Source: Fictibacillus nanhaiensis (GTDB lineage Bacteria; Bacillota; Bacilli; Bacillales; Fictibacillaceae). From it: 64,000 nt of DNA. The position numbers and the translations under genes are program-made. Positions 32,376 to 41,025 of this stretch are shown piece after piece; within the stretch, counting starts at the first letter, position 1, and each line of letters begins with the position of its first letter. The DNA lies in contig NZ_JAHVJO010000003.1 of the NCBI RefSeq assembly GCF_019801215.1, forward strand, positions 1 through 64,000, written 5' to 3'. The notes under the pieces are model-generated. The model was not told the DNA's origin and searched no databases. It saw only the letters and a list, made by a program, of their open reading frames with translations.

Positions 32376-33248
32376 ATGAAAAATGAGGATAACTCTAAAA
32401 TGATCTGTTCAGTCTCAAAAGGATCCATTTATTATCAAACGGTGGGGGAAGGTTTTCCGGTTATTATCTTGCATAGCATAGGAACTGATCACCGATCAAT
32501 GACCGCATGGCTTGAGCCACTCTTTAAACAACATGCAGGTTATAAAAGGATATACGTAGATTTGCCTGCACACGGTAAGAGTACAATAACAAGTGATTTA
32601 AGTTCTTCTGATGACATGCTCTTAAATCTTTTAAACTTTGTCGATGAGATACTCCCAGAACAGGATTTCTTACTAATCGGCACATCTTTCGGAGGGTATC
32701 TGGCTCAAGGTATGATGCATAATAGACTTCATCGTGTTCAAGGCATCTGTCTTCTATCCCCTGCTCTTCACATACAAAACAGAATCACACCAGAAAAAAA
32801 GCTTTTTAGTCGTGATGAAAAAATGCTTCACTCTTTAGATCCTGATATCCGAAAAGCTTTTGAAACACTCATAATTTATCAAGACCGCAAACATCTTACT
32901 TATTTTATGGAAGAAATCCAGCCTGGCCGTCTGTTGGTGAACAGAGAATTTTTGCTATCAAATTGGCGTGAACAAGGTTACTTATTTTCAATAGAACCCT
33001 TTTCGACAGTTGATACCCTATCGCAACCTGCGCTTATCCTTACTGGAAAGCAAGACTTTATATGCAGTTATCGGGAATGCTTTGATCTAATCAAAAAATT
33101 TCAGCATGCATCTTTTGTTGTATTAGACCAAGCGGGTCATATGCTTCAAATTGAAAAACGAAAAATAGTACAGGAGCTGGTTACAGAGTGGTTATATCGG
33201 GTGAAGAAAAGTATTTTCAGTGAACGGACAAAGGAGATGAGAAATTGA
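32376..33248 (+). CDS. Alpha/beta hydrolase
   Basis: A 290-aa alpha/beta hydrolase. Nucleophile elbow GTSFGGYLAQ (Ser near residue 109), oxyanion region ILHSIGTDHRSM, acid region GKQDFICSY, and catalytic His in DQAGHMLQIE near residue 252. No signal peptide. The ATG lacks a strong ribosome binding site. The following gene starts within its stop codon (TTGA overlap), so the two are coupled. Substrate unknown. Confidence 0.8.
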   Translation: MKNEDNSKMICSVSKGSIYYQTVGEGFPVIILHSIGTDHRSMTAWLEPLFKQHAGYKRIYVDLPAHGKSTITSDLSSSDDMLLNLLNFVDEILPEQDFLLIGTSFGGYLAQGMMHNRLHRVQGICLLSPALHIQNRITPEKKLFSRDEKMLHSLDPDIRKAFETLIIYQDRKHLTYFMEEIQPGRLLVNREFLLSNWREQGYLFSIEPFSTVDTLSQPALILTGKQDFICSYRECFDLIKKFQHASFVVLDQAGHMLQIEKRKIVQELVTEWLYRVKKSIFSERTKEMRN

Positions 33249-33691
33249 AGACTAAAGTCTTTCTATTAGCCATCGTTTTACTTTCTGCGTGTTTATTTCC
33301 TTACAAAACCTCGGCAAATTGGGCATATACTTTTGTCGTTTGGAATGGTTATACGTATATTTTACAAGAAGAAGTGATTGAGCATGTGGGCGATGAGATT
33401 GGTGAAGTGACATTCTATTCAGACATAGAAGGAACGTATAGCGGGAACTTTTCGAATGCGTATGAAAAAGGAACAAAATATTTTTCAATTCTTGGTGTCA
33501 GTACAGATGAGGCCATAGCCGTTCAGGAAAAGGACGGCACTTTTACAAAAGCTAAAAGGAGCGGTGAATATGCAGGGGGAAAATATTCAATGACAACATT
33601 GATAATAGGATCTCTTGGGCTTATCGTTTTTGTTTCACTCATCACTTATAAGCTAGAAAGATACATAAGAAGAGAAAGGGCTGCACGCTGA
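33245..33691 (+). CDS. Hypothetical exported membrane protein
   Basis: A 148-aa protein starting at TTG, with AAGGAG 8 bases upstream, overlapping the hydrolase stop by 4 bases. Signal-like N-terminus (KTKVFLLAIVLLSACLFPY), an extracytoplasmic domain of about 90 residues rich in Tyr and Gly (YSDIEGTYSGNFSNAYEKGTKYF), one C-terminal membrane helix (TLIIGSLGLIVFVSLITY) and a basic tail. No family recognised. Its coupling with the hydrolase suggests a linked function. Confidence 0.65.
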   Translation: MKTKVFLLAIVLLSACLFPYKTSANWAYTFVVWNGYTYILQEEVIEHVGDEIGEVTFYSDIEGTYSGNFSNAYEKGTKYFSILGVSTDEAIAVQEKDGTFTKAKRSGEYAGGKYSMTTLIIGSLGLIVFVSLITYKLERYIRRERAAR

Positions 33692-33713
33692 ACGCAATCC
33701 TTTCCACTCTTTT

Positions 33714-34286
33714 TTAATCTTTTATTCTCGCAAACTCTTCTTTTAGAACGGAATACACTTTAAGATCTCTATGGTCCCCTTTTGCTAGCATGGCTTTTCT
33801 GACGGTTCCTTCATATGACATGCCCACCTTCTCCATAACTCGCTCTGATCCTATGTTCTCGATAAAACACCTCGCTTGAATTCGGATTAAATCCATATTT
33901 TGAAAACCGAACGAAATGAGTTCTTCTGCTGCTTCCGTCGTAATGCCCATACCCCAATACTCTCGTGATAAGACATAACCCATCTCTGCACTTTTGTGAT
34001 GGGGCTGCCATGTCACAAAATCAATGGTCCCAATCATCTTTCCGTTTTCTTTGTATTCAATGCCCCACGGAGCAATTTCACCTTTATCATAGTTTCGCAA
34101 AACAAAATCAATGAATTCTTTCGTATCTGATAGGGTTCCGTGAGTTTGCCACGTCACATATTTTGCTACCTCTGGATCAGACCCATATTCATACATATCA
34201 TTTATGTCGCCTGGGGTGATTTTTCTAAGGATTAATCGCTCTGTTTCTAGCCTCGGCAGGTCACTGTAAATGTCTTGAATGTCCAT
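33714..34286 (-). CDS. GNAT acetyltransferase, RimJ/RimL type
   Basis: A 190-aa GNAT enzyme. It opens with LPRLETERLILRKITPGDINDMYEYG, the usual RimJ/RimL start. YVLSREYWGMGITTEAAEELISFGF covers the acetyl-CoA loop (QxxGxG/A as WGMGIT), and ARCFIENIGSERVMEKVGM is the family C-terminal helix. Substrate unknown (protein N-terminus or small amine). Monocistronic. Confidence 0.85.
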   Translation of the reverse strand: MDIQDIYSDLPRLETERLILRKITPGDINDMYEYGSDPEVAKYVTWQTHGTLSDTKEFIDFVLRNYDKGEIAPWGIEYKENGKMIGTIDFVTWQPHHKSAEMGYVLSREYWGMGITTEAAEELISFGFQNMDLIRIQARCFIENIGSERVMEKVGMSYEGTVRKAMLAKGDHRDLKVYSVLKEEFARIKD

Positions 34287-34430
34287 CTGTTCACTCCTAT
34301 TTTGTTTACATCTATTGTAAACTTTTTATTCGGATTGAAAAAGGAAAATAATGGACAATTGTCGAATCTTTGCATCAAGGGGGAGTTTATATTTCTTACC
34401 CTTATATATGTTTTAAGATTGGAGATTTTT

Positions 34431-34808
34431 ATGAAAATATTTTCATTTAACAAAGATACTGGCAAACATGTCACAAAGTTTAACTCGAATTTTGTTATGT
34501 CTCAAATTGTTCAAACACAAAAACCTGCTCATATCGGGTGCATGCACCTTATGGAAGGTGGAATTATTGGGTATCATCAGGCTGTCGTGCCACAGCTTCT
34601 TCTCGTGGTAAATGGTGAAGGTATTGTCTTAGGCAAGGATCAAGTTCCTTTCCCTATTAAAGCAGGTGAAGCCGTTTATTGGGAGAAGGACGAATACCAT
34701 GAAACAACTACAAAGACTGGTTTGACTGCTATTGTGATTGAAAGCGAAGAACTTCATCCTGCTTCTTTTAAGTTAAAGGAGATAAACAATATAGGTACAT
34801 CATCATGA
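34431..34808 (+). CDS. Small cupin-domain protein
   Basis: A 125-aa single-domain cupin. It starts at the ATG at 34431, 7 bases after TTGGAGA; a longer open frame upstream overlaps the divergent GNAT gene and lacks a ribosome binding site. The barrel shows GGIIGYHQAVVPQLLLVVNGEG and a second motif IKAGEAVYWEKDEYHE. It overlaps the following Nudix-like gene by 4 bases (ATGA), so both are translated together. Ligand unknown. Confidence 0.75.
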   Translation: MKIFSFNKDTGKHVTKFNSNFVMSQIVQTQKPAHIGCMHLMEGGIIGYHQAVVPQLLLVVNGEGIVLGKDQVPFPIKAGEAVYWEKDEYHETTTKTGLTAIVIESEELHPASFKLKEINNIGTSS

Positions 34809-35557
34809 ACCCTACTGTCATTAGCTCATTAACAAAACCTGTAAGAATAAAAGCATCATCTAAACCAGCACAGTTATCTAAAGATTACCAACAGAAGGTC
34901 GAAAACTTTTGGGAAGTTGTGAATGCGAATCACCGTTTTACACGAGGAGAAGTTTTCTTTGTGGAGTCTATTGTGGAAAAACAAGATTTCTATGATATTA
35001 ACCTAGTTGTTTCAGATTATGCACACTACCTTTATTCTGTTCGTAGTGAAAGGAAAGAATTAGAAAGCTGCAAAGTAATCTATGGAGCCGGATTAGTTGA
35101 AACGAAAGACTCTTTCTTAATCTTTGGAGAAATGGCAAATCATACCGCTTATCCACAAAGACTTCAATGTGTAGGTGGAGGCTTAAGTAAGGAAGACTTA
35201 AACGATGGATTTTTTGATTTAGAAAGAAATGTGTTGAGAGAGCTAACTGAGGAGTTAGGTATCCATTATCCAGAGGACATTCAAAATTGTTCCGTAAAAT
35301 ATATTAAAACTGGCGGGACGTATGATTTCATTGCGGTGCTCTATCATATTCAACTCAATGTAACCCTTCAGCAATTTCAGGAAAGATATGAAGCATTCTG
35401 TCAGGACCTTTTATCAAATGGTGAAGTTCCAGAATTTCAGGATATTATTTATCTGAAAAATGACTCACAAACCATTAACAACTATCTTCAACATGAAACC
35501 CGTTTAAGTGTTGATTATCTCTTCCCATTGCTCAAACAGTTACTTAATGAATCGTAA
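34805..35557 (+). CDS. Nudix-type hydrolase-like protein
   Basis: A 250-aa protein. The Nudix box is at residues about 119-148: GGGLSKEDLN, then LERNVLRELTEELGI with the REU-EE-G core intact, though with a somewhat longer loop. An N-terminal region of about 115 residues binds the rest of the fold. It likely hydrolyses a nucleoside diphosphate derivative. Coupled to the cupin gene. A terminator follows. The substrate cannot be told. Confidence 0.75.
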   Translation: MNPTVISSLTKPVRIKASSKPAQLSKDYQQKVENFWEVVNANHRFTRGEVFFVESIVEKQDFYDINLVVSDYAHYLYSVRSERKELESCKVIYGAGLVETKDSFLIFGEMANHTAYPQRLQCVGGGLSKEDLNDGFFDLERNVLRELTEELGIHYPEDIQNCSVKYIKTGGTYDFIAVLYHIQLNVTLQQFQERYEAFCQDLLSNGEVPEFQDIIYLKNDSQTINNYLQHETRLSVDYLFPLLKQLLNES

Positions 35558-35562
35558 TAAAA

Positions 35563-35604
35563 GAGGGAGACTAAAAAGCTTTGTGCTTTTCTGGTCCCCC
35601 TTTT
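35563..35604. terminator. Terminator between Nudix and DoxX genes
   Basis: AGGGAGAC-AAAAGC and GCTTTT-GTCCCC arms followed by TTTTTT. It is positioned between convergent genes. Confidence 0.7.
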
Positions 35605-35617
35605 TTACTTTAAGAAT

Positions 35618-36118
35618 CTATGAAGCTAGGCTTTCTTGATTTCTCTTTCCTATTTTCGCTTTCATAAATGGGATAACCAAACGGTCTAAACCGATTTTCC
35701 CAGCATTGAAGGCTGCTACTAAAATGAGGAATTCCAACAAAATCATTTGTGGATTCGTGCTCGTTGTTCCGGAAAACATGTAAGCGAAATTCATCACTAA
35801 TCCCATTAAAACAGAAAAAGTCGTAAACACCCCTAAAATTAATCCTAGGCCCACTAGCAATTCTCCCCACGGTACTAAAACATTGAACAGTCCTACATTA
35901 GGAATGGCAAATCCATTCAGGAAATCTGCCCACCAAGGCTGGACCGCTGGGTGTTCACCATTCGCTTTTTTTACAGCTCCCATTAAAAACCCAGTAGCAT
36001 CAAAACCGCCCGAAATTTTACTCCATCCTGCAACGAACCATTGCACTCCTAAATACAAACGAATGATGGTGAGAAGATAAGACGCCACAACATTTTCTCT
36101 TAAAAATTTGAAAAACAT
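35618..36118 (-). CDS. DoxX-family membrane protein
   Basis: A 166-aa protein with four hydrophobic helices. It opens LLTIIRLYLGVQWFVAGWSK, typical of DoxX/TQO small-subunit-like proteins, and has LVPWGELLVGLGLILGVFTT. The family is linked to thiosulfate:quinone oxidation and redox stress. Single gene; role here unknown. Confidence 0.85.
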   Translation of the reverse strand: MFFKFLRENVVASYLLTIIRLYLGVQWFVAGWSKISGGFDATGFLMGAVKKANGEHPAVQPWWADFLNGFAIPNVGLFNVLVPWGELLVGLGLILGVFTTFSVLMGLVMNFAYMFSGTTSTNPQMILLEFLILVAAFNAGKIGLDRLVIPFMKAKIGKRNQESLAS

Positions 36119-36428
36119 ACTTTACACCTACTTTCTTAAAAATAAAAATGGGTAAGACTAACTATTTTGCGTACAGGCAACTTTTGACGTAAATTTTTTT
36201 AATTACTAATTGATATATAGTTTTTGCTTATAACAGGGGGATAGCTTAACATGTATTATAACCATTGTATATCTCCGTTACGCCAAAAAGTTTCCTTAGG
36301 TAAACTTTTATCGAATGCCTTAATATTATGGATTGGGTTATGTTTTGTCAATCCCTTTTTCAAAAAATAATACTTTCGAATTAAAACGAGAAAGAAGCTG
36401 AACAAAAATGAAGTCAGCTTCTCTCACA
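36119..36428. other. Intergenic gap of about 310 bases
   Basis: AT-rich gap between the DoxX gene start and the end of the 36429 acetyltransferase gene. It holds the possible 39-aa gene at 36251-36370 and otherwise nothing recognised. Confidence 0.4.
36251..36370 (+). CDS. Possible 39-aa membrane miniprotein
   Basis: Frame starting MYYNHCISPLRQKVSLGKLL, with one hydrophobic stretch (LSNALILWIGLCFVNPF). AGGGGG lies 10 bases before the ATG. It is plus-strand between minus-strand genes. Unrecognised; it could be a chance frame. Confidence 0.3.
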   Translation: MYYNHCISPLRQKVSLGKLLSNALILWIGLCFVNPFFKK

Positions 36429-36965
36429 TCACAATGTGTAATCTTCTCTTAAAATACTCATCCTCAGCCGATCAATAAACCTCCCTTTTCTTAATCGATC
36501 TTGCCTTAATACTCCCTCTTCCACGTATCCTGCTCTCTTATAAGATTTTATCGCCTTTTGGTTATCCACTTCTACACGAAGCCAAATTTTATTCAAGTCC
36601 AGCTGTTCAAAGCCAAACCGTAACATTTTATGCATGGCAGCCATGCCGTACCCTTTACCCCAATAGGCTTTATTTCCGATAGCTATCCCTAACTCGGCGT
36701 GTTTGTTCAACTTATCGATCTGTTTCAAGTCCACCCATCCGATGTGATGACCATCTTCTGAAAGAATGGCCTTTTGCTCATAACCATTTGTTTTATGAAT
36801 ACATTGTTCAATCCATTTTTTCGTTTCATCCCTAGTAAACGGCGGGTACTCTTCGGGCATGTTAAGGTGCTTTGTCACTTCTTCATCCAGACACCATTCA
36901 TAACGATCATCGGCATCTTCCAACATCAAGTCTCTTAATCTTACGTTTGGCAACTGATTTTCCAT
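36429..36965 (-). CDS. GNAT acetyltransferase, RimJ/RimL type
   Basis: A 178-aa GNAT enzyme. PNVRLRDLMLEDADDRYEW at the start, AIGNKAYWGKGYGMAAMHKM with the acetyl-CoA loop WGKGYG, and LRVEVDNQKAIKSYKRAGY at the C-terminal helix. The start codon overlaps the stop of the 36965-37363 acetyltransferase by one base, so the two are co-translated. Substrate unknown. Confidence 0.85.
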   Translation of the reverse strand: MENQLPNVRLRDLMLEDADDRYEWCLDEEVTKHLNMPEEYPPFTRDETKKWIEQCIHKTNGYEQKAILSEDGHHIGWVDLKQIDKLNKHAELGIAIGNKAYWGKGYGMAAMHKMLRFGFEQLDLNKIWLRVEVDNQKAIKSYKRAGYVEEGVLRQDRLRKGRFIDRLRMSILREDYTL

Positions 36966-37363
36966 TATTTTTTTCGTTCCTTTTTCTTTTGATAGGATTG
37001 CAGAGATTTGGTATAGCCTAACTTTTCAAAAAATGCTTCTTTTCCAGGCTGTGCACCTAAGAAAAGCGAGGTTGGACTCGCTTCCCAAGCAAGTTCCATC
37101 AGCTGTCTGCCTATTCCTAACTTTTGATAGTCTGGATGTACCAGAATTTCTGGTATGGTTCCAAAAATATACCCATCTGTTAAAAGACGAACGCAGCCTA
37201 TTAACCTTTCGTTGTCCCATGCCGTAATATTCGTAGTTTGCTGCAAGGCAATTGAAACGAACTTTTCATCATATTCTCCAGGCCATATATCATTTACGAG
37301 AGATAAATAATCTTGTGCAGTGAACAAATGATCGTCCACTGAATATTGGATATCCTCTTTCAA
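36965..37363 (-). CDS. GNAT acetyltransferase
   Basis: A 132-aa minimal GNAT enzyme starting at TTG (37363) with GGAGG 9 bases upstream. GTIPEILVHPDYQKLGIGRQLM is motif A with the QKLGIG loop, and KEAFFEKLGYTKSLQ is the C-terminal motif. It belongs to the YhbS/ArsN-like small acetyltransferases. It lies 6 bases after the hydrolase gene at 37370 and overlaps the next acetyltransferase, forming a three-gene operon. Confidence 0.85.
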   Translation of the reverse strand: MKEDIQYSVDDHLFTAQDYLSLVNDIWPGEYDEKFVSIALQQTTNITAWDNERLIGCVRLLTDGYIFGTIPEILVHPDYQKLGIGRQLMELAWEASPTSLFLGAQPGKEAFFEKLGYTKSLQSYQKKKERKK

Positions 37364-37369
37364 AACCGC

Positions 37370-38596
37370 TTACCTCCATTGTTTTTTTACATTTTGTTTT
37401 AGATAGCTATATTGTTTTTCATTTGTATCAAGCATCGCTTCTTCACGGCTGGAGAGCACATCCATATACTGAATGCTTTCTGGAAATTGCGATTCCGTAA
37501 AATCATGCCGCTGCTCGTTTATCACATTATAAAAATGCCAGCCCTCTTCCGCTCTCGTCTTAACAATCTTCCCGCCAAACAGGTCATGCACCACTAAAGC
37601 CGTTACCCCGCACTGTCCTTTGGCTGGATTGTCTTTAGTCCATTTCGAACTAGATTGGAGCGACCATACGTTATATAAGATGTTTTTTAATTTTTCCAAT
37701 TCAATGGTCGTATTTCTACTTAAAAAGTTCAGCGTCTTTGCAACAAATGCATCCGTTTCCTCCAGGTCAGGAAAATGGGCACTTTTTTGAAACAACTCCC
37801 ACGTGCTGTTTGGCAACTCTTTATTGACCATTTTAGAAACAGACATTCCTGTATTACGGTCATGAACACCGGTGATGATTAACGTTTCATGGTGAATGGC
37901 TTGAAGACGATTTATCAGCGGTACATCAGGCGGTTGTTTTTGAAGGGCTTTCATCATATGTCCTGTATTTGTTAAATTACTTTCTTCCCAAAGCTTCCGA
38001 TTTTGTTTCGCGATCGCCTGGTTTTCAAACAAAAACCGATCCACTGTTTCTGTATCTACAAGGTTCCATACGTGGTTATATTTCTCTTCGATGGATGTAT
38101 TTTCTGTTAAGATGGTTTCGATTTTTTCTCGTAATGAATCCGTAGCTACAGACATAAATCCTTGAATCTGTATCAGTTGTTGAATACGTGAATTCATCAA
38201 ACTCGGTCCAGAAAGTACGAGTTTGTTAATATCCTGGGGGTAAGCATAAGCGATTTCTAGTGCTAACTCTCCGCCAAACGAATATCCTAACAAATCTACT
38301 TTTTCAGTATCCAGCGTAGTTTTGAGCTCTTTGAAATCTTGAACAAGCAACTCAATGGAATAGTCATCTTCTGAAAGGGGTTGACCACTTCTTCCTGATC
38401 CTCTTTGTTCGTAATACACGACTGTTCTTTCTTTTGCGAGCAACGGTCCAACCGTTCGCTCGAATGTATAGTGGTTTCCGCCAGGACCTCCATGAATGAT
38501 TACTAAAGGATTGGTTTTCTTTTCACTGCCTTCAATTTTTACCCAGTGCTCGATTTTATTAAGTCTCCACTTGTATTCACCATTTTCAAGTTTCAT
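37370..38596 (-). CDS. Proline iminopeptidase-YunG fusion protein
   Basis: A 408-aa two-part protein. Residues 1-285 are a proline iminopeptidase-type alpha/beta hydrolase: LVIIHGGPGGNHYTF (HGGPG oxyanion motif), YYEQRGSGRSGQP, nucleophile GYSFGGELA, and catalytic Asp and His regions (TGVHDRNTG, SAHFPDLE). Residues about 295-408 resemble the YunG family: SSKWTKDNPAKGQCGVTALV, GWHFYNVIN, DFTESQFP, and the DTNEKQYSYLK end. Proline iminopeptidases normally end near residue 295, so the tail is an added domain. It is first in an operon with two acetyltransferases, possibly a small-molecule modification module. The YunG assignment is from memory. Confidence 0.75.
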   Translation of the reverse strand: MKLENGEYKWRLNKIEHWVKIEGSEKKTNPLVIIHGGPGGNHYTFERTVGPLLAKERTVVYYEQRGSGRSGQPLSEDDYSIELLVQDFKELKTTLDTEKVDLLGYSFGGELALEIAYAYPQDINKLVLSGPSLMNSRIQQLIQIQGFMSVATDSLREKIETILTENTSIEEKYNHVWNLVDTETVDRFLFENQAIAKQNRKLWEESNLTNTGHMMKALQKQPPDVPLINRLQAIHHETLIITGVHDRNTGMSVSKMVNKELPNSTWELFQKSAHFPDLEETDAFVAKTLNFLSRNTTIELEKLKNILYNVWSLQSSSKWTKDNPAKGQCGVTALVVHDLFGGKIVKTRAEEGWHFYNVINEQRHDFTESQFPESIQYMDVLSSREEAMLDTNEKQYSYLKQNVKKQWR

Positions 38597-38607
38597 CTAA
38601 CCACCTC

Positions 38608-39744
38608 CTAGTAAGACCTTACAGGTGAAATGAGGTGCACATAAGTTGAATCATGTTCGGTTGATTCAATCACAATGGGCTTCATCATCCCGCTGAATCT
38701 TAGTTTTATTTCTGGGTCTTGAATGGTCTTTAACGCATCTAGAATAAAATGACCATCCACAGATATCTTTAACTCCGTCTCGCCCTCTATACTCTTTATT
38801 TCCTGAAACTCTTGTATGTTGCCCATTTCAGAAGATCCTGAAGAAATGCAAAGTTTGTGATCATCCGTAACACTAAGAGTGATGTTGTTATTCTTCCACT
38901 CTCCTGCAAAGAGACAAGCTCGTTCAATTCCTTTTACGAACAACTCTTTAGACAGAATGAGTGTTGTTTTTTGATCAGTTGGGATCAGACTTGCTGTGTT
39001 CGGATAGTTTCCAGCAATTAATCTGGAATAAAAAGAAATTTCAACTGTCTCAAACTGAATATATCCTTCCGCTAATTGAATATTAATCTTTCCTGAATCA
39101 TGATGAATCAATTTCAAAAGCTCATTTATGCTGGAACTTGGCACGACTACCGTTTCTTCAACCGTGGATGAATCGATATAAATCTCTTTTTGCGCTAATC
39201 GTTGGGAGTTTGTCGCAACCGAAATGAGTTTGTCTTTTGTAAAGGTAAGGTTTACTCCTGTTAAAACAGGTCTTGTCTCACTTTTGGCTGTTGCAAATAC
39301 GGTTTGTTTAAACGCGTCCATCAACTCTTCTGCATTTATATGTATACGGCTAGTCACATTCAGCTTTGGTAGTGTTGGGTACTCATCTGCTTGAAAACCA
39401 TTAAACTGCGTCCGAATCTCTCCAGATTGAATGAGAATGGAATGATTCTTATTTGCTTGAACGATAATTTGATCTGGCAACTTTTTGATCAGTTCTGTAA
39501 AATATTTTGCTGATACCACCACGCTGCCTGGTTTCAGAATTTTGACTGAAGCTGTTCCTTCCATCTTTGCAGGAATCCATCGTTTAATAATCAGATCTGC
39601 ATTGCTGCCGATTAATGTGATACCGTCTGAATCCGCGATTATTTTAATACCAGATAAAATGGGTAGAAGGGTTCTCGACGAAACCGCTTTTCCCACATCA
39701 GACAGGGCTTTGCTAAAAATTGCTTGGTTTATGATAAATTCCAT
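38608..39744 (-). CDS. DNA polymerase III beta clamp paralogue
   Basis: A 378-aa sliding clamp, full length for DnaN with all three clamp domains. It starts MEFIINQAIFSKALSDVGKA and ends HLISPVRSY where the canonical DnaN ends in LxLPVRTY. Key features such as LPILSGIKI, DEYPTLPKL and KPIVIES are kept. None of the dnaA-recF-gyrB neighbours is present; the gene sits between a hydrolase operon and an AraC regulator. It is therefore probably a second clamp, as known in the B. cereus group, rather than the replicative dnaN. The gene symbol is left empty for that reason. Confidence 0.85.
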   Translation of the reverse strand: MEFIINQAIFSKALSDVGKAVSSRTLLPILSGIKIIADSDGITLIGSNADLIIKRWIPAKMEGTASVKILKPGSVVVSAKYFTELIKKLPDQIIVQANKNHSILIQSGEIRTQFNGFQADEYPTLPKLNVTSRIHINAEELMDAFKQTVFATAKSETRPVLTGVNLTFTKDKLISVATNSQRLAQKEIYIDSSTVEETVVVPSSSINELLKLIHHDSGKINIQLAEGYIQFETVEISFYSRLIAGNYPNTASLIPTDQKTTLILSKELFVKGIERACLFAGEWKNNNITLSVTDDHKLCISSGSSEMGNIQEFQEIKSIEGETELKISVDGHFILDALKTIQDPEIKLRFSGMMKPIVIESTEHDSTYVHLISPVRSY

Positions 39745-39872
39745 TTAGGGCTTCCTCTCCAAATTCATGCCAACATTGTTTATTTTAACACAATATTCCA
39801 ATTATTCTTGAGGTTATTCCATTGTAATTGAATGAAAATTAGGTCGGTTTGTCGAAAATTCGATAAAACTAA

Positions 39873-39968
39873 AATAACGTGGAAATAAATCATTTAACGT
39901 TAGAGAAAACAGAAATAACGTGGAATTCATTCATTTAACGTTTGAGAAAACAAAAATAACGTAGAATT
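39873..39968. repeat. 41-bp repeat with TAACGT boxes every 20/21 bp
   Basis: AATAACGTGG or close variants begin at 39873, 39914 and 39955, a 41-bp period. TAACGT occurs at 39875, 39895, 39916, 39936 and 39957, alternating spacings of 20 and 21 bp. It lies between the terminator of the AraC gene and the start of the beta clamp gene. Confidence 0.75.
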
Positions 39969-39989
39969 CCATGCGGTCGCAACAAAAAA

Positions 39990-40019
39990 AGCTGTACCAA
40001 CGATTGACGTTGGACAGCT
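39990..40019 (-). terminator. Terminator after AraC/GyrI gene
   Basis: AGCTGT-CCAACG and CGTTGG-ACAGCT arms with a 5-base loop, followed by a run of T on the minus strand. Confidence 0.85.
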
Positions 40020-40026
40020 TCTCACA

Positions 40027-40917
40027 CTATTTTACTTTGGCTTGTTGTTTTTTTACCGGTATATAGATGTCGATCTGCTTTTCTTTTCCTACGCAACGTT
40101 CATCATATAGTTCAAATTCTACCGTTCCATCATGTTCATATCCTGAATCTGGGAACCACTTTGAGAAGATTTCAACCCACGTCGCTTGTATAGATGATGG
40201 AAAATTTTCTTCAGTCGCTTTCGGTGTTGTAAATACTGCGTACTCCATTTCAGGAAAGCTGCGGTAGGACATCCCTTCTGGCGGCTGTGTTCCTTGTGCC
40301 ACTTCCATTCCAATCATATACACAAATTCGCCTGTTGTTGTATTGTAATCGGTGCACAACCCCAGTTCATTTTTGTTTAACGGACTTGGTATCTTTGCAC
40401 CAAGGTTGTTCTGAATATAATGCTGCCAAAACTTAGGGATTTCGCGATTGTTCTCACCGTCCGTGTTGCGCGTTTTTAAGTCGTATCCGATAATGTGGAA
40501 TGCCGGTTTTGTTACTAGTTTCATTTCCATTGAAATTCCTCCTGTAAAATTGCTCATATTTAGGTAAGCTTTTTGATGCAGAGACACTGGAATAAAAGTT
40601 GTATTCCGGTACTGTTTGGGTGACATGCCATAACACTTTTTAAACGCTCTGTTGAAGGACTCGTGATACTGAAACCCAAGGTCAATTGCAATATCGATCA
40701 CTTTATCCTCAGAGTTCAACAAACGGCTCGCCGCATGAGAGAGTCTTCTTTTTCTCACATAATCCATGACTGATTCACCTACTAAAAAATGAAACACGCG
40801 ATGGTAATGAAAAGGTGAGAAGCAAGCGAGCTCTGCAAGCTCCTCTAATAAGATCCTCTCATGCAGATTTTCTTCAATATAATCCAGTGTTCGCTGAATA
40901 CAAACTTCATAATCCAA
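40027..40917 (-). CDS. AraC-family regulator with GyrI-like effector domain
   Basis: A 296-aa regulator. Two helix-turn-helix units lie at residues about 8-105 (LLEELAELACFSPFHYHRVFH and VIDIAIDLGFQYHESFNRAFKKCYGMSPKQYR). A GyrI/Rob-type ligand-binding domain follows at about 130-290 (KLVTKPAFHIIGYDL; VEIFSKWFPDSGYEHDGTVEFELY). Regulators of this build respond to drugs or small aromatic compounds. The inverted repeat GAACG-N6-CGTTC lies 35 bases upstream. Confidence 0.9.
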   Translation of the reverse strand: MDYEVCIQRTLDYIEENLHERILLEELAELACFSPFHYHRVFHFLVGESVMDYVRKRRLSHAASRLLNSEDKVIDIAIDLGFQYHESFNRAFKKCYGMSPKQYRNTTFIPVSLHQKAYLNMSNFTGGISMEMKLVTKPAFHIIGYDLKTRNTDGENNREIPKFWQHYIQNNLGAKIPSPLNKNELGLCTDYNTTTGEFVYMIGMEVAQGTQPPEGMSYRSFPEMEYAVFTTPKATEENFPSSIQATWVEIFSKWFPDSGYEHDGTVEFELYDERCVGKEKQIDIYIPVKKQQAKVK

Positions 40918-40951
40918 TCTCCATCACCTACCCTACACTTATCATAACGAC

Positions 40952-40967
40952 GAACGTTCATTCGTTC
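40952..40967. promoter_or_regulatory. Inverted repeat upstream of AraC gene
   Basis: GAACG, 6 bases, CGTTC, about 35 bases before the AraC/GyrI start codon. It is a possible operator for autoregulation. It differs from a LexA box by spacing. Confidence 0.35.
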
Positions 40968-41025
40968 TTAACCTTTTTTGCTAAGTTACCTCTTCCTAAT
41001 AATTGTATATGAAGTTTCGGCTTTG

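Noticed and set aside
34275-34430. Longer cupin protein starting at 34275
   Set aside because: It would overlap the divergent acetyltransferase start and lacks a ribosome binding site; the ATG at 34431 has a good one.
40952-40967. LexA/SOS box upstream of the AraC gene
   Set aside because: The arms GAACG/CGTTC are separated by 6 bases; the Bacillus SOS box CGAAC-N4-GTTCG is not met. Kept only as a generic inverted repeat.
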